The notes below the pieces were generated by a model that worked only from the letters and a program-made list of their open reading frames with translations, had not been told where the DNA came from and did no database searches. The translations under genes and the position numbers were made by a program. Source: Moesziomyces globuligerus (Eukaryota; Basidiomycota; Ustilaginomycetes; Ustilaginales; Ustilaginaceae). From it: a stretch of 64,000 nt of DNA. The stretch covers positions 434,001 through 498,000 of the forward strand of contig JARVLF010000019.1 of NCBI GenBank assembly GCA_030849465.1, in the 5' to 3' direction. Shown one piece after another: positions 1 to 10,599 of the stretch. Position 1 is the first letter of the stretch. The number at the start of each line of letters is the position of its first letter.

Positions 1-3000
1 TCGATCTGCAGCCTGCATGTGCAGGCCACCGGAAACCAGTCCGCGCAGCGGCACCCGCCCGCCGCGAGCCACATGCCCCGCATGCGCCGGCAACGACCTC
101 CACACTCCGCCGAGCCGCTTGAGCAGCGCATCGCGGAACCAGAACGTAGCGCGCAGCTCAGCCTCCTCGGCCGCACTGAGCTGCAGCTTCGAGACGACAA
201 ACTGACGTGCGCCGGTTCCGGTCCAGATCGTCGGGATCGCAGGTAGATCGCCGGAGCCACCGGACTGGGCGTGCGTGTCGAGCTCGATGCGTGCATGCGG
301 CAGGACGACGCGCGTGCTCGTGCCGCCACGCAGGACGCGGTAGAGCTGCAACGGCGCTAGGCCGCCCGTATCGAGCGCGAAACGCACCAGCACATCGTCC
401 CGATGCGCATTGCTCACCTCGATACTCACCAAGCAGTACTCATCCTCCTCCGCCTCCACCTCTCCCGGTCCCAACGTCAAGGGTGTCGTGGGCGGTGTCG
501 GTTTCGGGTCCGAGTCAAACGCGCGCAGGTGCGCCGGTACAGAGTCGACCGACTCGAGACACTCGCGCGTCAGTCGCGCCGCCTCGACCGCGCGCAGCGG
601 CACGATCTGCAGGCCACTGCAGACGACCGCGGGATGCACCGTGATGCGAAAACCGAGCTCGACGGTGCGCACGTGCACCTTGCCCGCCACGCCCTGCTGC
701 AGCTTCTCCCGGTCGAGATGCGCGTATTCGAGCCTCACCACCGCCTGCGTACATCCGGCCTTGGCTGTCACGCGGATCGGCAGCGCCGTCGTCGCGCCGG
801 GCTCGATCATCACCGCATCGCCACGCGTGTCGCTCGTATCCCGGGCGAGCGCGGGCGCATGCACGAGATCCCACTCGATCTCGTGTACGTCCGACGGCAG
901 CAGCGCTGCATCGACCAGCGCCTGCTGCGCCGCTTCGCTCGCATCGTCGCTGCACCCGACCCGCACGTAGTTGACCGCTAGCCCGGCATGCATGTTCTCG
1001 AGCTCGACGTGGATCAGCTGCGACTCGCCCTCGAGAAGGTCCAAGCCGCCGAGCGGACTCAGCGCCCCGCAGTGCGCCGCCAGCAGCGGCTGCGCTGCGA
1101 CCACGTCGACCTCGATCCACTTGGGCGAGGGCGCTTTGCGGCTATTGGAAGCCTCGCTAGCGGCATTGGCTGCCTTTTGCTTGAGGACCGCCGAGCGCGC
1201 ATCGAGACCGCACTGCTTGAGCCGCGTGCGTCGGTCGTCGGCCTCAGCGGCGCGCGTGCGCCGCTCGCGCACATTCTCCTCGTCGTATACCGGCAGCAGA
1301 AACGTCATTTCCTCGGTGCATCCTCCAGCCAGCATGAGTGTCACGCCGCGGATCGTCACGGTGCCGACCTCCTTGGCTGTGGCGCTGAGCCGGACCGTGT
1401 GGAACGAAAGCGGCGGGATCGAGATCCTCTCGCTCTCCTCGGCCACAAAGCCAGCGCCGTCGCCAACGAGCTTGACCGCATCGATGTGCAGATCGACCGC
1501 AAACTCGTTCTGCAGCGTCGCCATGACGTACATCGGCTCGTCCTGCACCGCCGTCATCTTGGCCGACGCCCTCGCCGTAGATGCGAGATTCATAAAGATC
1601 GGATTGTTGGTCCCCGCCGCCCCCTCCGCCTCGGTGGCGATAGGCTGGGCGAGGACGTGCTTGGCGTCGCGCTCGTACGGCAGTCGCTCGGGCGCGAGCG
1701 CGAGGAGTTCGAGGCTACACAGCGGCTCGGTCGGGCCCCAGTACTTGAGCGTCAGGTCCTGTGCGCCCGCCCAGCGCGCAGCCTGGACGGCGCGCTGCAT
1801 GCCGACGATCAGATCGCGCTGCTCCTCGGCATCGAGCAACGCGTGGAAGTCGCGCAGCAAGATGGCGCCGAAGAACGCCATGGCGACGTAGTCCGTGAGC
1901 AGCTCGGCGACGGCGATGGCCTCCTTGAGCAGCGCCATCTGCTGCTCCTTCCAGCCGTACGGCGCTTCGTGCGTCAGCTCTTCCGCCGTCAGCAAGGCAG
2001 CCTGAACGCCGGGACGCGATCCGCCTTCGGCGGTCCACGCCTCGCCGCCGAGCGCAGGCGAGGCGTACGCACTGCGGAGGCCCTCGGAGGCGCGCGAGAG
2101 GATGTGGAACGACGGAATGCCGTGCAGCGGGTCGAGCTCAACGTGGATGCCGTACGTCTCGCAGACCTGGACGGCGAGCACGAGCACCGCCTCGGGCCCG
2201 CGGCCGAGCGAGTCGAACGTCGTCTGCGCCACCATGTTGCCGAGCAGCTCGCGCACGTCGCTCTCAAAGTGCGCGTGCTGCTGCAGCGGCAGCGAGGCGG
2301 TCGTCGCCGGCTGCGCCTGCACGCGCTTGGCCTTGGCGAGCAGCGCGACGATGGTCGCCTGGAGCTGGCGCAGCAGATGCGCCTCGCGGCGCGAGAAGCC
2401 GATGCAGCCAAAGATGGCCGTGAGCGTGCCGAGCAGCGTGATCTGGTCGGTCGCTTTGAGCGCGACGATCGAGTGCGTCAGTGCCGACGAGGCGGCTGCG
2501 GCAATGTCGTGCCTCGCGATCCCCGAGATCGCCGTAAAGGCCATATACGTCGCGCTCGTCGGTTTCTCCTCGGCCAGCGCCGGGGGCACGCCGCCGTATA
2601 CGAGCTGGTCGAAGCACTCTCCGTTCCAGCCGCCCGACGCCCAGACCGCAAGTAGGAAACGCGCGTACTGCGTGCACGCACTCGCGTGGATGAGCGGATG
2701 CGTATAGTCCCTCGGCGAGTCGTTGGTCACGGATCGCACCGGTTCCAGCAGCACACTCGGCGGCGCGAGGCACTTGGAGTAGATCACCACCGCAATGGTG
2801 TAGGCCTCGGCGATCTCGCCCCAGCTCTGCTTGGCGTAGGGGCGGGCGATGCCGTCCTTGTCACGCTCCTTGTCCTTTTCCTTTTCCTTTGCATTCGCCG
2901 TCGACCAGGGCAGGTCGAAGCACGGCGCCTTTTCCAGCACCGAGCCGCCCATGCGCGAGACCAGCACGCGCGCCACCGAAAAGCCCTCGAGCGCACTCGC

Positions 3001-4386
3001 GAACCACACGGCATCCTGCCCGCCCGCCAGCGCTCGCTCCTTGCCCAGCGCAGTCAGCGCGCCCGAGTAGCCCTCGAGCGCATCCCACAGGTTGCCCGAG
3101 AGCAGATGCAGGTCCGCGCGCACCTTGGCCAGCCGGCCCGTGCCCGTCGGCCCGGTCGCCGCGGCGCTCGTCACGCGCTTGGCGCTCTTTTTGTTGGCAT
3201 TCGCCGCGAGGATCTTGCTCCGCGTCGACTCGGAGGTCGGCGAGGCCGTCTTGGACCCTGGTGATGCCAGGTCGAACGGATGCGATCCTCCGCCGATCGC
3301 ACTGGAGGGTCGCGACGATGTTGGTGTTGAGGTGCCTGTCCCCGCTTCCGTGGCGCCTGTGCTACTGCTGCCGCTACTGCTGAATGCGGTGAAGAGGCTC
3401 GAGGCACGGTTCGCTGCTGCGCCCATGCCCGCTGCGAGCGAGGCGCCCGTGGCCGCGGAGCCGGTCTTGCCGAGCCAAGAGGCACTCGCCTGCGAGGTGG
3501 GTGTGGCAGCGTTTCTGCTGGACGTGATGCCGTCGAGCGTCTCTCTGGGCGTTTCCAGCGGCGTTCCTTCGAGGCCAGTGACGATGTGGTCGAGGGCATC
3601 GAGGATGTTGGCGACGAGCTCGGCGAGGAGCGTCTTGAGGTAGAAGCGGACGTCCTTGCCGTCTTTGCGCACGGCTGGGAAGATGATCAGGCCGCCGTCC
3701 CTGTGCGCGGAAAAGCCAGAGACGTCGGGCGAAGCGGGCGCCTTTGGCTCGGCCGTTGGCGCCGCCTCGTCTGCCGTGGCCGGTCTCGCCTCGGCGGCTG
3801 CAGGGTTGAGCGGCGAGCCGGTGCGCTGGGGCGCGTTGATCTTGGCAGCTACGATGTCCTTGATCGAGCTGAGGTCTACGGTCTCTGGCCGTTTGGCGCC
3901 CGAGTCGAAGCCGAAGACGCGATGCACGAGTGCGCCCGGGTGGAGCTCGCGCAACGCCGACGGGCTCGCCTCGAGCTCGTGCCGGTTGAGCGCATGGTTC
4001 GAGTAGGTGGCCAGTCCGAGGACGCCGAGCACCTGGCGGTGCATGTTGAACGGTGCGAGAAAGGCGTGGTCCGGGTCGTAGCTCGTCACGAACGAGAGGT
4101 GGATCTCGCCCGTCTGCAAGACGGGCGAAGCCGCGCCGCCAGAGGCGTGCCGCGCGGCATGCTGTCGAGCCGTGCACGAGGCCGGCAGGTCGGCGAGGCG
4201 GATGGTCTCGAACGAGCGCACAAAGTCGCACCACCTCGCAAAGTCGGCCTCGTCAATGTCGCCGACGGGCGCCAGGAGGATGCGCAATTTGGCATGGTCG
4301 ATGAAGCTGCGTCCGCCGATCGGCGACGGCGTCGGCGCGGCGTGCAAGCCACTCTGCGGCCGCGACGATGCTCCCGCCATCTGCAT
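1..4386 (-). CDS. TRS120: TRAPP II complex subunit Trs120/TRAPPC9 (3'-partial)
   Basis: The minus frame is open from the ATG at 4384-4386 to the left edge, 1462 codons without a stop, so the C-terminus lies outside the window. Residues about 23-60 carry the family signature: a short hydrophobic strand (AKLRILLAPVGDI), then FVRSFETIRLADLP, typical of the Trs120 N-terminus. A Ser/Thr/Ala/Pro-rich insert around residues 200-400 separates this from a helical middle and a beta-rich C-terminal part. Trs120 is a TRAPPII-specific subunit; the complex is the exchange factor for Rab11-type GTPases (Ypt31/32) at the trans-Golgi. An in-frame stop lies upstream of the chosen ATG; a second ATG follows two codons later. 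No intron is needed. The many open frames on the opposite strand are codon-bias shadows. Family assignment rests on motif recognition, not on a search. Confidence 0.82.
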   Translation of the reverse strand, partial: MQMAGASSRPQSGLHAAPTPSPIGGRSFIDHAKLRILLAPVGDIDEADFARWCDFVRSFETIRLADLPASCTARQHAARHASGGAASPVLQTGEIHLSFVTSYDPDHAFLAPFNMHRQVLGVLGLATYSNHALNRHELEASPSALRELHPGALVHRVFGFDSGAKRPETVDLSSIKDIVAAKINAPQRTGSPLNPAAAEARPATADEAAPTAEPKAPASPDVSGFSAHRDGGLIIFPAVRKDGKDVRFYLKTLLAELVANILDALDHIVTGLEGTPLETPRETLDGITSSRNAATPTSQASASWLGKTGSAATGASLAAGMGAAANRASSLFTAFSSSGSSSTGATEAGTGTSTPTSSRPSSAIGGGSHPFDLASPGSKTASPTSESTRSKILAANANKKSAKRVTSAAATGPTGTGRLAKVRADLHLLSGNLWDALEGYSGALTALGKERALAGGQDAVWFASALEGFSVARVLVSRMGGSVLEKAPCFDLPWSTANAKEKEKDKERDKDGIARPYAKQSWGEIAEAYTIAVVIYSKCLAPPSVLLEPVRSVTNDSPRDYTHPLIHASACTQYARFLLAVWASGGWNGECFDQLVYGGVPPALAEEKPTSATYMAFTAISGIARHDIAAAASSALTHSIVALKATDQITLLGTLTAIFGCIGFSRREAHLLRQLQATIVALLAKAKRVQAQPATTASLPLQQHAHFESDVRELLGNMVAQTTFDSLGRGPEAVLVLAVQVCETYGIHVELDPLHGIPSFHILSRASEGLRSAYASPALGGEAWTAEGGSRPGVQAALLTAEELTHEAPYGWKEQQMALLKEAIAVAELLTDYVAMAFFGAILLRDFHALLDAEEQRDLIVGMQRAVQAARWAGAQDLTLKYWGPTEPLCSLELLALAPERLPYERDAKHVLAQPIATEAEGAAGTNNPIFMNLASTARASAKMTAVQDEPMYVMATLQNEFAVDLHIDAVKLVGDGAGFVAEESERISIPPLSFHTVRLSATAKEVGTVTIRGVTLMLAGGCTEEMTFLLPVYDEENVRERRTRAAEADDRRTRLKQCGLDARSAVLKQKAANAASEASNSRKAPSPKWIEVDVVAAQPLLAAHCGALSPLGGLDLLEGESQLIHVELENMHAGLAVNYVRVGCSDDASEAAQQALVDAALLPSDVHEIEWDLVHAPALARDTSDTRGDAVMIEPGATTALPIRVTAKAGCTQAVVRLEYAHLDREKLQQGVAGKVHVRTVELGFRITVHPAVVCSGLQIVPLRAVEAARLTRECLESVDSVPAHLRAFDSDPKPTPPTTPLTLGPGEVEAEEDEYCLVSIEVSNAHRDDVLVRFALDTGGLAPLQLYRVLRGGTSTRVVLPHARIELDTHAQSGGSGDLPAIPTIWTGTGARQFVVSKLQLSAAEEAELRATFWFRDALLKRLGGVWRSLPAHAGHVARGGRVPLRGLVSGGLHMQAADR

Positions 4387-5835
4387 GCCCGAGCTTGGCG
4401 TTGACGGCGGCGAATCCAGGATCAATGTAAGCCTGGATTCGATGGTGTGGAAGGCGACAGTTCAGGGTGCGAGAAGCCCGGTCCACTTGGTTGAACCGTG
4501 CCCTCGGCTTGCGCGCGTGATCTAACATCCCTGAAATTTTCCCAGCTGTCATCGTCCTCATCGACTGCCGGCTCAGCCCATCTCCGCGCATGGTAAACCA
4601 TCCGCCTTGCTGTACACCAAAGTCACTTCACGCGCGCCATCTCTCAATCATAATTTGAGTGACTCAGTGATACAGTAGAAGCAGAAGGAGGAGGAGGGGA
4701 AGGAAATGGGGAAGGAGGAGGGGAAGGAGGAGGGGAAGGAGGAGGACGAGGAAGGGAGGAGGAGGACGAGGAAAGGGAAGCATCGCCTCGATGCGAGCGT
4801 GCGAGCTGAACGAGCAGACAGATTCGGCAGTCGTTCCTTGTCGTTCCTTGGTAGGGTCGCAAGCATGTATGGCGCAGGCCCAGCTGAGAATGTGACACTG
4901 TGACTGTGGCCGTGACTGTGGCTGGGGGCTGGGGAAAGGCGAAGCTTGACGCTGCTCACTTGCGGCAGCTTGATCTCGCTGGATCGGCAGCCTGGCAGAG
5001 CCTCGGTCGGGCGAATCAAAGGGCACGTGTATCGTCGCGCCCGTACGACTGGCTGCGTTTCCTATGAACAGAGCTCTGAAGCGGGAGCGTAGCGCACACA
5101 CGGTGGACAAAACTTCCATGACTGCAACAGACTCAACCGTATCGGATTGCTGCTCGCCTATGCGTGCTCTGCGTGCGCTTTTCTCTGGCGTGTTTCGACC
5201 TTGGGCCGTGGCTGCCCAAGTCGGTGCTACTGAGCGATCAGACAGGCGGTGGTGGTGCTAGCGTGATCTAAGCACTGCCATTGCTCCTCAGCTGAGCGGT
5301 AGGCTTGGACCTCGAGCTGCCCAATCCGTGCTTCCGAGTAACGAGACCGGTACGGGTGCCAGCGTGATCTAGGCACTGCCTCGACCGTGTCCAAATGCAC
5401 CCGATGGCACCGTTCGGTTGTTTCAAGTGACGGGATCGGTGAGTGTTCCAGCCCGCTCGGCACGCTGCCTTGGCGCTACCTGACCATGCGTGTCTGGCGT
5501 CTCTCGACCTTGCTGGCAGCACGCGAGGACTTTCGTCGTTGTGCCCGGTGCGATGCATTGCCTCGGCTGTATCCGAGTGCTGCTCGTGCGTGCACTGCTC
5601 TGGCGCGTGCTGACCGAGGCTTCGACCTTAGCTGTGCAGACCTGTGCTTCCGTGCCTCTGCCAAACCGGGTTGCTGCTCATACGTGCTGTGCGCTGGCAG
5701 GTCTCTACCTTAAGCTGGCAGCACCCTTGCTTCCGAGCGGCAAGACCGGCGGTGGTATTGCCAGGGCGGATCGGCACCGTCGCTTTGATCGTCTCGCAGA
5801 GCTGCACCGCCCGGCTCGCGCTGCGGTGCTGCGGC
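4387..5835. other. Intergenic region upstream of TRS120 and downstream of NIT2
   Basis: No credible gene. It holds the TRS120 promoter side (a GAAATTTTC motif at 4533-4541, about 150 bases before the ATG), a purine-rich simple repeat (4684-4780) and most of the degenerate repeat array listed separately. Open frames here are short, Arg/Ser-rich and low quality. Confidence 0.6.
4684..4780. repeat. GA-rich simple repeat
   Basis: Nearly pure purine tract built from GAAGGAGGAGGG-like units, imperfectly repeated; the plus strand is almost free of pyrimidines for about 95 bases. It lies about 300 bases upstream of the TRS120 ATG. Polypurine tracts of this kind are common in smut promoters; no function is shown. 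Confidence 0.8.
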
Positions 5836-5935
5836 TCACTTTCGCTGTCGCTTTTCGACCTTGACCGAGCTGGCCATGCCCGTGCTTCCGGGCGACGAGA
5901 CGGGCGGTGTGGGTGCCGGGGCGATGGGCACATTG
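5143..5935. repeat. Degenerate tandem repeat array overlapping the NIT2 3' end
   Basis: About six diverged copies of a unit of roughly 100-150 bases follow one another. Shared blocks are a TGCTGCTCG..TGCGTGCTCTG stretch, TTTCGACCTT..AGCTGGC, CCGTGCTTCCGAG and CGA(G/C)ACCGGCGGTG, ending in G(T/A)TC(T/A)AGGCACTGCC-like sequence. Approximate copies: 5143-5279, 5290-5380, 5460-5562, 5570-5669, 5670-5780 and 5810-5935. The last copy contains the NIT2 stop codon and about its last 30 codons, so the array looks like serial duplication of the gene's 3' end, or the gene end was captured by the array. Boundaries are by eye. Confidence 0.65.
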
Positions 5936-8900
5936 CCCGTGCGGATGCCTGCGACGGACCCGTTCGTGTTGGTCCGTCCCCTGCCCTGACCGCCCTGGCC
6001 CTGCGCCGTCCCTGGTCCGCCACCGCCGCCGTTCTTGGCGGCGCCGTTGGGCGCGCCAGCGGGAGCGATATTGGCGTTGCCACCGCTGCCGCCAGACGCA
6101 CCGCGGCCACGTGCATCCGCACGCTGTGCGCCGCTGGCGCGGTTGCGCTTCTTGATCACGTCCGTCTTGAGCGAGAGCGGCCGGACGACGCCGTGGAGCT
6201 TGAGGAAAAGTCCACAGGCATTGCACAGCGGCTGGCCCTCGGGATCGCGTCGCCACAGCGGCGTCTTGGTCGTGTGGCAGTTGGAACACACCGTCGGCGG
6301 GTCCGCTGTAGCCATCGAGCTCGCCGAAGGCAGGTCCTTGAGGTTGACACCCGAGCTCGAGCTGCCAGCCGGTCCACTGCGGCCCACATCACCCGCCGAG
6401 CCGGGACCGACCTTCTTGCTGCGCGAAGCCTCGCTCAGCGCCGCCGCCTTCTGGATCGCCTGCATGCTCGGCGAAGCATTGGAGCGTGATGCGGCGGATG
6501 CACCGATGTCCGGCGCAAGTGCAGGTTCGCGTTTTGCGCTCGCCGACAGTGGCGAGCGGTGATACTGCGCTTGCTGCTGCAGCCCAGGCGGAGTGGCCGC
6601 GTTGGACGGTGCGCCACTCGACGGGCTGTACGTCCAGTTGGACGACGCCTCGTCTCCCGACGCCGTGAGATTGCCGAGCGAATTTGCCATGGCGTCCATC
6701 GGACCGCCAAACACCTGGTTCGGGTTGATGTGCGTGAACGACGGTTGCGGTCCACCGAGGCCCGCATCCGAGTTGTAGAACATGTTCATGATGGCCTCGA
6801 GATCGGCCGAGTTCTGCGGACCAGCCTGCGGCCCGCCACCTGGCAAAGCCCCCGCCGCTCCGCCAGGATAGGTGATAGGCGAGGCGCCCGAACCGCTCCC
6901 GAGCGCCGTCTGAGGCGACGCACTCGCGCCGGTCATCAGGTTCGTGGCAGGCGTGCCCGCTTGCGAGGCCAGCGTCTCGAGTAAGCTGTCAAAGTCGGTC
7001 GTCGCTTCGCTGCTGCGGTTGGCTGGATGTCCGAGCGGCAGCGGCTGATGCGGGAGGGAGCCGGGCTGCGGCACGGCAAAGTCGAAATTGCCGGAAGGAA
7101 CGCTGGAGAGAGACGAAGAAGGCAGACCGCGCGAGCCCAGCGAGGCGATGTTGCGCGACAAGCCCGCTGCGATGCGCTGGTCCATGGTGATGGGGATCTG
7201 CATAGGAGGGCGTGCTGGCGATAGCTCGTCGCGGAACGGCCGCTTGCGATTGTTCATGGCCTCGGCTGCTAGCTGGTCGCGGCGAGGGCCGCGCGACATG
7301 CTCCTTTCGCGCACCTTGTGATCGAAACTCGTCTTGCGGACTAAGCGAGGCAGGAAGCCGTACTCCGGATGCTGGTTGGCGGCGATGCTGACGAAATCGC
7401 CGATGCCCGGAATGCTGTCCAGGGTCGAGAAGGGCGCTCCGAAGCTGTTGGCAGCGCCAATCGAGGCCATGTCCAAGCTGGCCTTCTTCAGCTCGGCCGC
7501 ACGGGAGGACTCGGCCTCCGCCGCCGCCCACGCATCCAGGTCGGCGCCAAAGAGATCCGTGTTGGCGGCGCTGCGGAAGGCGTTCTGCATCTGCACCTTG
7601 CGTGCGGCGCTCGAAGTCCTGCGCGTGCTGCCGCTGCCACCCATGTCGAAGCCGGCCGCTGATGGCCCTGCGAATCCTTGCATCGGGAAAGCGCCGGCGC
7701 CGTTGGGCCGGAGCAGGTCGGCAAAGTCGTCCGTGTCGAGCGCGCTGTCGAAGGCACCAAAGGCGTCCGTGCCATCAAAGTTGGCGAGGTCGGCAAAGTT
7801 GAAGCCGTCGAGGGCGTTGGCGTTGGGAGCCGAGCGGCTGAAGAGGGCAGCACCGTCCATATGGCCTTCGTCATCGATAGTGTCCAGGCGCATGGGCGCA
7901 CGCGATCGCGAACGGCTGACGCCGCGCCAGTCAACGTCCATGGCACTCACAGAGCGCGAGCGCGAACGACTCTTGCTCTTCATCCTCCAGTCGACAATGT
8001 CGACGGCACCGGCGGGCGTGGCGGCGCTTTCGGGGGTCCTGGGGCTGCGTCCGCGGCGGCCTCGCTCTTCCTCTTCTTGCTGGATGACCTCTGCGAAGCG
8101 CGTCTTGCCTTTCGCCACGCTCGGGCCTGCACCGGCACCGGCACGGGAGCGCTGGTCTGGTGCATCGGGTGCATCGCTCTGGATCGCGGTGAAGCCGCCG
8201 ATGAAGGCGGCCGTGTCGCCTGGGAACGACCCACTGCTTCGGCGCGAGTTGGCGGCCGATTTGGACGAGAGGGTGGGCGAGTGACGCGCGCTCGAGGCAT
8301 GGCTGTGACTCGCATTGGATTGAGCCTCGAGAGCGAGCTTGGCCTCGGCGGCCTCGAGCTCCTTCTTCTTGCGGAGCGTCATGGCCATCATCCGCCAGGT
8401 GAGGTTCTCCATGCGAGCGCCGTTCGGCAGCTGGGAGCGCTGCTTGGCATACATCTTCCAGACCTGGGTGGCGAGCGGATCCTTCTTGGACATTTCGTCG
8501 GGATCGAGGTCCTGCTCGTCGGCTTCGTCCTCGGCGCCCGCCGATCCGCGCCTGCTCATGTTGAGTTTACTCGGCAGGACGTCGGCTCCGAGCTCGTCGG
8601 TGAATGCGGTGCTCTGCCGGGATCGGGAGTCGAGCGTCGAGCGACGACTCTCGACGAGTGTTGGATCCGTCGAGGTGGCTGCCGTCTGCGCCGATCCTGC
8701 GCCCGGCGCGGCGCCGGTAGCGGCGAAGAATCCGGCAAAGTCGGCCGTCGAGAGTGCGTCGGGACTGAGGATAGAGTCAGATGCGCCGCCGCGATAGCTG
8801 CCGAACTGGGCGGCCGATTGCTGCGATAGCGGAGGTGCGGCACGCTGTTGCTGCAGATGATGCGGATGCTGCGGTTGAGGCGGAGGTTGCTGATAGAGGG

Positions 8901-10020
8901 GCAATTGATGATGCGATGCGTGCTGGAAGTTGGTCGGAGGAGGCATAGCAGAATGCTGCGGTACGAAGGAGTTCTGCGGCGTAGGGGCATACGACAGACC
9001 TGGCTGGCCGGTCCAGGAACCAGGGCCGACGATCGAGCCCGCGTTGGTGTTGACGGGCATAGCGCCGTTGATCTGCGTGCGATGGCTGCCGTACGAGCTA
9101 GCATAGTCTGGGCCCATCTGGCCTGCACCAGAGTAGGTGCGGATGGGATGTGGTGCCGAGTCGGCTGGCGCGTCGAAGTTTGCATGGGCGACTCGGGAGG
9201 GCGAGGTGGAGCGGGAAGGGCCTGCGCTGGGAGCGGCCGAATGCGGGTTGGTGGCGTATCCGCTGGTCCGGCGACTGTGCGCTTGATTGACGTAACTACC
9301 AAACGGCATCTGGGCAGCTGCGGCTCCGAAGCTGCCTTGGTGCGGGTACGGTGCGCGCGAAGCAGCATCGGCAGCCGAGAGCGGACCATAGCTGAAAGGC
9401 GAGGCAGGACCGGCTAGCGCGGGAGAGGGCAGGGCGGACCCGCTGGGCGTGTGTGCGGCGCTAGCTGTGGTAGGTTCGTGGTTGGGCATGTTTTCGATCT
9501 GCTGACGAGCTAGATGCTGCTGCATGGCCTGGGAGAGCAGCGACATCTGGGGCATAGAGGGGCCCTGCGACATGGTTGCGATGCGGTCGTCACCTGAGAC
9601 GGAACCGGGACCGAAGCCGGAGAGGGACGGCTGGGCGTCGGCCCACGGCGGTGTGGGTGGCTTGGATTCGCCCGGGTCGTAATACGAGAGAGGACGACTT
9701 CGGATGTTGGCTGGAATTGCCCGAGAGATGTCGTGCGTTCGAACGGACTGATGCTGTGCCGCGGTGCGATCGCGAATGATGTCGGCTGAAAGGGGCGATG
9801 AACGAGCGAGATTGGTGGTGGAGGCGGATCTAGACTGAGCTAGTAGCTTGCTAGAATGAGGGTCGTCAACGTCGAGCTGGGACGCGAGGCCTGGGAGGTG
9901 CTTAGCGCGAAGCGAGTCGTCTGTGAGCGGTGTAGTGGTGCCTGACTGTGGAGGCGTGCCGGGGAGAACGACGGGAGCCCGTTGTGTGAGGTTGTCAAGA
10001 GGCGGATCGTAAGATTGCAT
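5836..10020 (-). CDS. nit2: GATA-type nitrogen regulator Nit2/AreA
   Basis: Encodes about 1394 residues from the ATG at 10018-10020; the frame is open nine codons further up but without an ATG. Near residues 514-545 is the AreA-family block [14 protein letters not shown]...NLTWRMMAM (DUF1752). A single C-x2-C-x17-C-x2-C GATA zinc finger ([14 protein letters not shown]...[12 protein letters not shown]) lies at about residues 1245-1269, followed by the basic tail [16 protein letters not shown], which is nearly identical to AreA/NIT2 proteins. The rest is Ser/Pro/Gln/Ala-rich, as expected of an activator. The family switches on genes for secondary nitrogen sources by binding GATA sites; in U. 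maydis the orthologue also affects filamentation and virulence. The C-terminal 30 codons lie inside a degenerate repeat array. A strong splice donor upstream suggests a 5' UTR intron. Confidence 0.92.
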   Translation of the reverse strand: MQSYDPPLDNLTQRAPVVLPGTPPQSGTTTPLTDDSLRAKHLPGLASQLDVDDPHSSKLLAQSRSASTTNLARSSPLSADIIRDRTAAQHQSVRTHDISRAIPANIRSRPLSYYDPGESKPPTPPWADAQPSLSGFGPGSVSGDDRIATMSQGPSMPQMSLLSQAMQQHLARQQIENMPNHEPTTASAAHTPSGSALPSPALAGPASPFSYGPLSAADAASRAPYPHQGSFGAAAAQMPFGSYVNQAHSRRTSGYATNPHSAAPSAGPSRSTSPSRVAHANFDAPADSAPHPIRTYSGAGQMGPDYASSYGSHRTQINGAMPVNTNAGSIVGPGSWTGQPGLSYAPTPQNSFVPQHSAMPPPTNFQHASHHQLPLYQQPPPQPQHPHHLQQQRAAPPLSQQSAAQFGSYRGGASDSILSPDALSTADFAGFFAATGAAPGAGSAQTAATSTDPTLVESRRSTLDSRSRQSTAFTDELGADVLPSKLNMSRRGSAGAEDEADEQDLDPDEMSKKDPLATQVWKMYAKQRSQLPNGARMENLTWRMMAMTLRKKKELEAAEAKLALEAQSNASHSHASSARHSPTLSSKSAANSRRSSGSFPGDTAAFIGGFTAIQSDAPDAPDQRSRAGAGAGPSVAKGKTRFAEVIQQEEEERGRRGRSPRTPESAATPAGAVDIVDWRMKSKSRSRSRSVSAMDVDWRGVSRSRSRAPMRLDTIDDEGHMDGAALFSRSAPNANALDGFNFADLANFDGTDAFGAFDSALDTDDFADLLRPNGAGAFPMQGFAGPSAAGFDMGGSGSTRRTSSAARKVQMQNAFRSAANTDLFGADLDAWAAAEAESSRAAELKKASLDMASIGAANSFGAPFSTLDSIPGIGDFVSIAANQHPEYGFLPRLVRKTSFDHKVRERSMSRGPRRDQLAAEAMNNRKRPFRDELSPARPPMQIPITMDQRIAAGLSRNIASLGSRGLPSSSLSSVPSGNFDFAVPQPGSLPHQPLPLGHPANRSSEATTDFDSLLETLASQAGTPATNLMTGASASPQTALGSGSGASPITYPGGAAGALPGGGPQAGPQNSADLEAIMNMFYNSDAGLGGPQPSFTHINPNQVFGGPMDAMANSLGNLTASGDEASSNWTYSPSSGAPSNAATPPGLQQQAQYHRSPLSASAKREPALAPDIGASAASRSNASPSMQAIQKAAALSEASRSKKVGPGSAGDVGRSGPAGSSSSGVNLKDLPSASSMATADPPTVCSNCHTTKTPLWRRDPEGQPLCNACGLFLKLHGVVRPLSLKTDVIKKRNRASGAQRADARGRGASGGSGGNANIAPAGAPNGAAKNGGGGGPGTAQGQGGQGRGRTNTNGSVAGIRTGNVPIAPAPTPPVSSPGSTGMASSVKVEKRQRK

Positions 10021-10344
10021 CGCAGCGTGGATCGGGGAGAGTGGCAAAGGTGAGAATCAAAGAGATGTCGATGCGGATCAGTATCGAAGCCGACGGCGAC
10101 CAGGGAGCAAAATGAGATGGGAGCCGGTGGAGGATTGTGAGGCGCAGTGGTCGGATCGAGGGAGCTTGTTGTCGTCCAAGTGGACAGCTCGACGTGGCGT
10201 AGAGTGGATGCAAGTGGTGGGAGCTGGACAGGTGGTGTGTGCGGAGGATGTCGCAAGCGATGGCGGTAGATGCATCCAGGCAAGGGAGGGAAGGATGGAG
10301 GGTGATGAAAGCCGACGACGACAAGGGTGGGGGGTTGCAATGCG

Positions 10345-10350
10345 ACTTAC
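10345..10350 (-). other. Candidate 5' UTR splice donor of NIT2
   Basis: On the minus strand the sequence reads CTTCGAG|GTAAGTC, a perfect consensus donor 330 bases upstream of the NIT2 ATG. The acceptor was not determined; several AGs lie between 10030 and 10200. Long leader introns are common in fungal GATA regulators. Inference only. Confidence 0.4.
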
Positions 10351-10576
10351 CTCGAAGAGCGGGAACGGACGACGGCGGGTGGAGCGAATGAGTTGTGGCG
10401 GAAGCTCGCTTGCAGGAGGCTGAGGCTGGTAATAGAGCTACTGTAAGTTCTGGCGGCGGCGGTGCTGATGTTGACGACGGGGGCGCGGAGTGACTCGGAA
10501 GGGTCAAAGTCGTGGCGGATGGTCGGGAGCAAGAGTCAAAGTTGGGGTGAGCGGATGTCAGAGAGTCAGACAAAGA

Positions 10577-10599
10577 CAGAGAGAGAGAGAGAGAGAGAG
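10577..10599. repeat. (GA)n microsatellite
   Basis: Uninterrupted GA dinucleotides, about 11 units, in the NIT2 upstream region; on the NIT2 strand this is a CT tract, a usual feature of fungal promoters near the transcription start. Confidence 0.85.

Noticed and set aside
988..2655. 555-codon plus-strand frame
   Set aside because: Lies opposite the uninterrupted TRS120 frame, which has recognisable family motifs; the plus frame is Arg/Ala/His-rich and lacks any.
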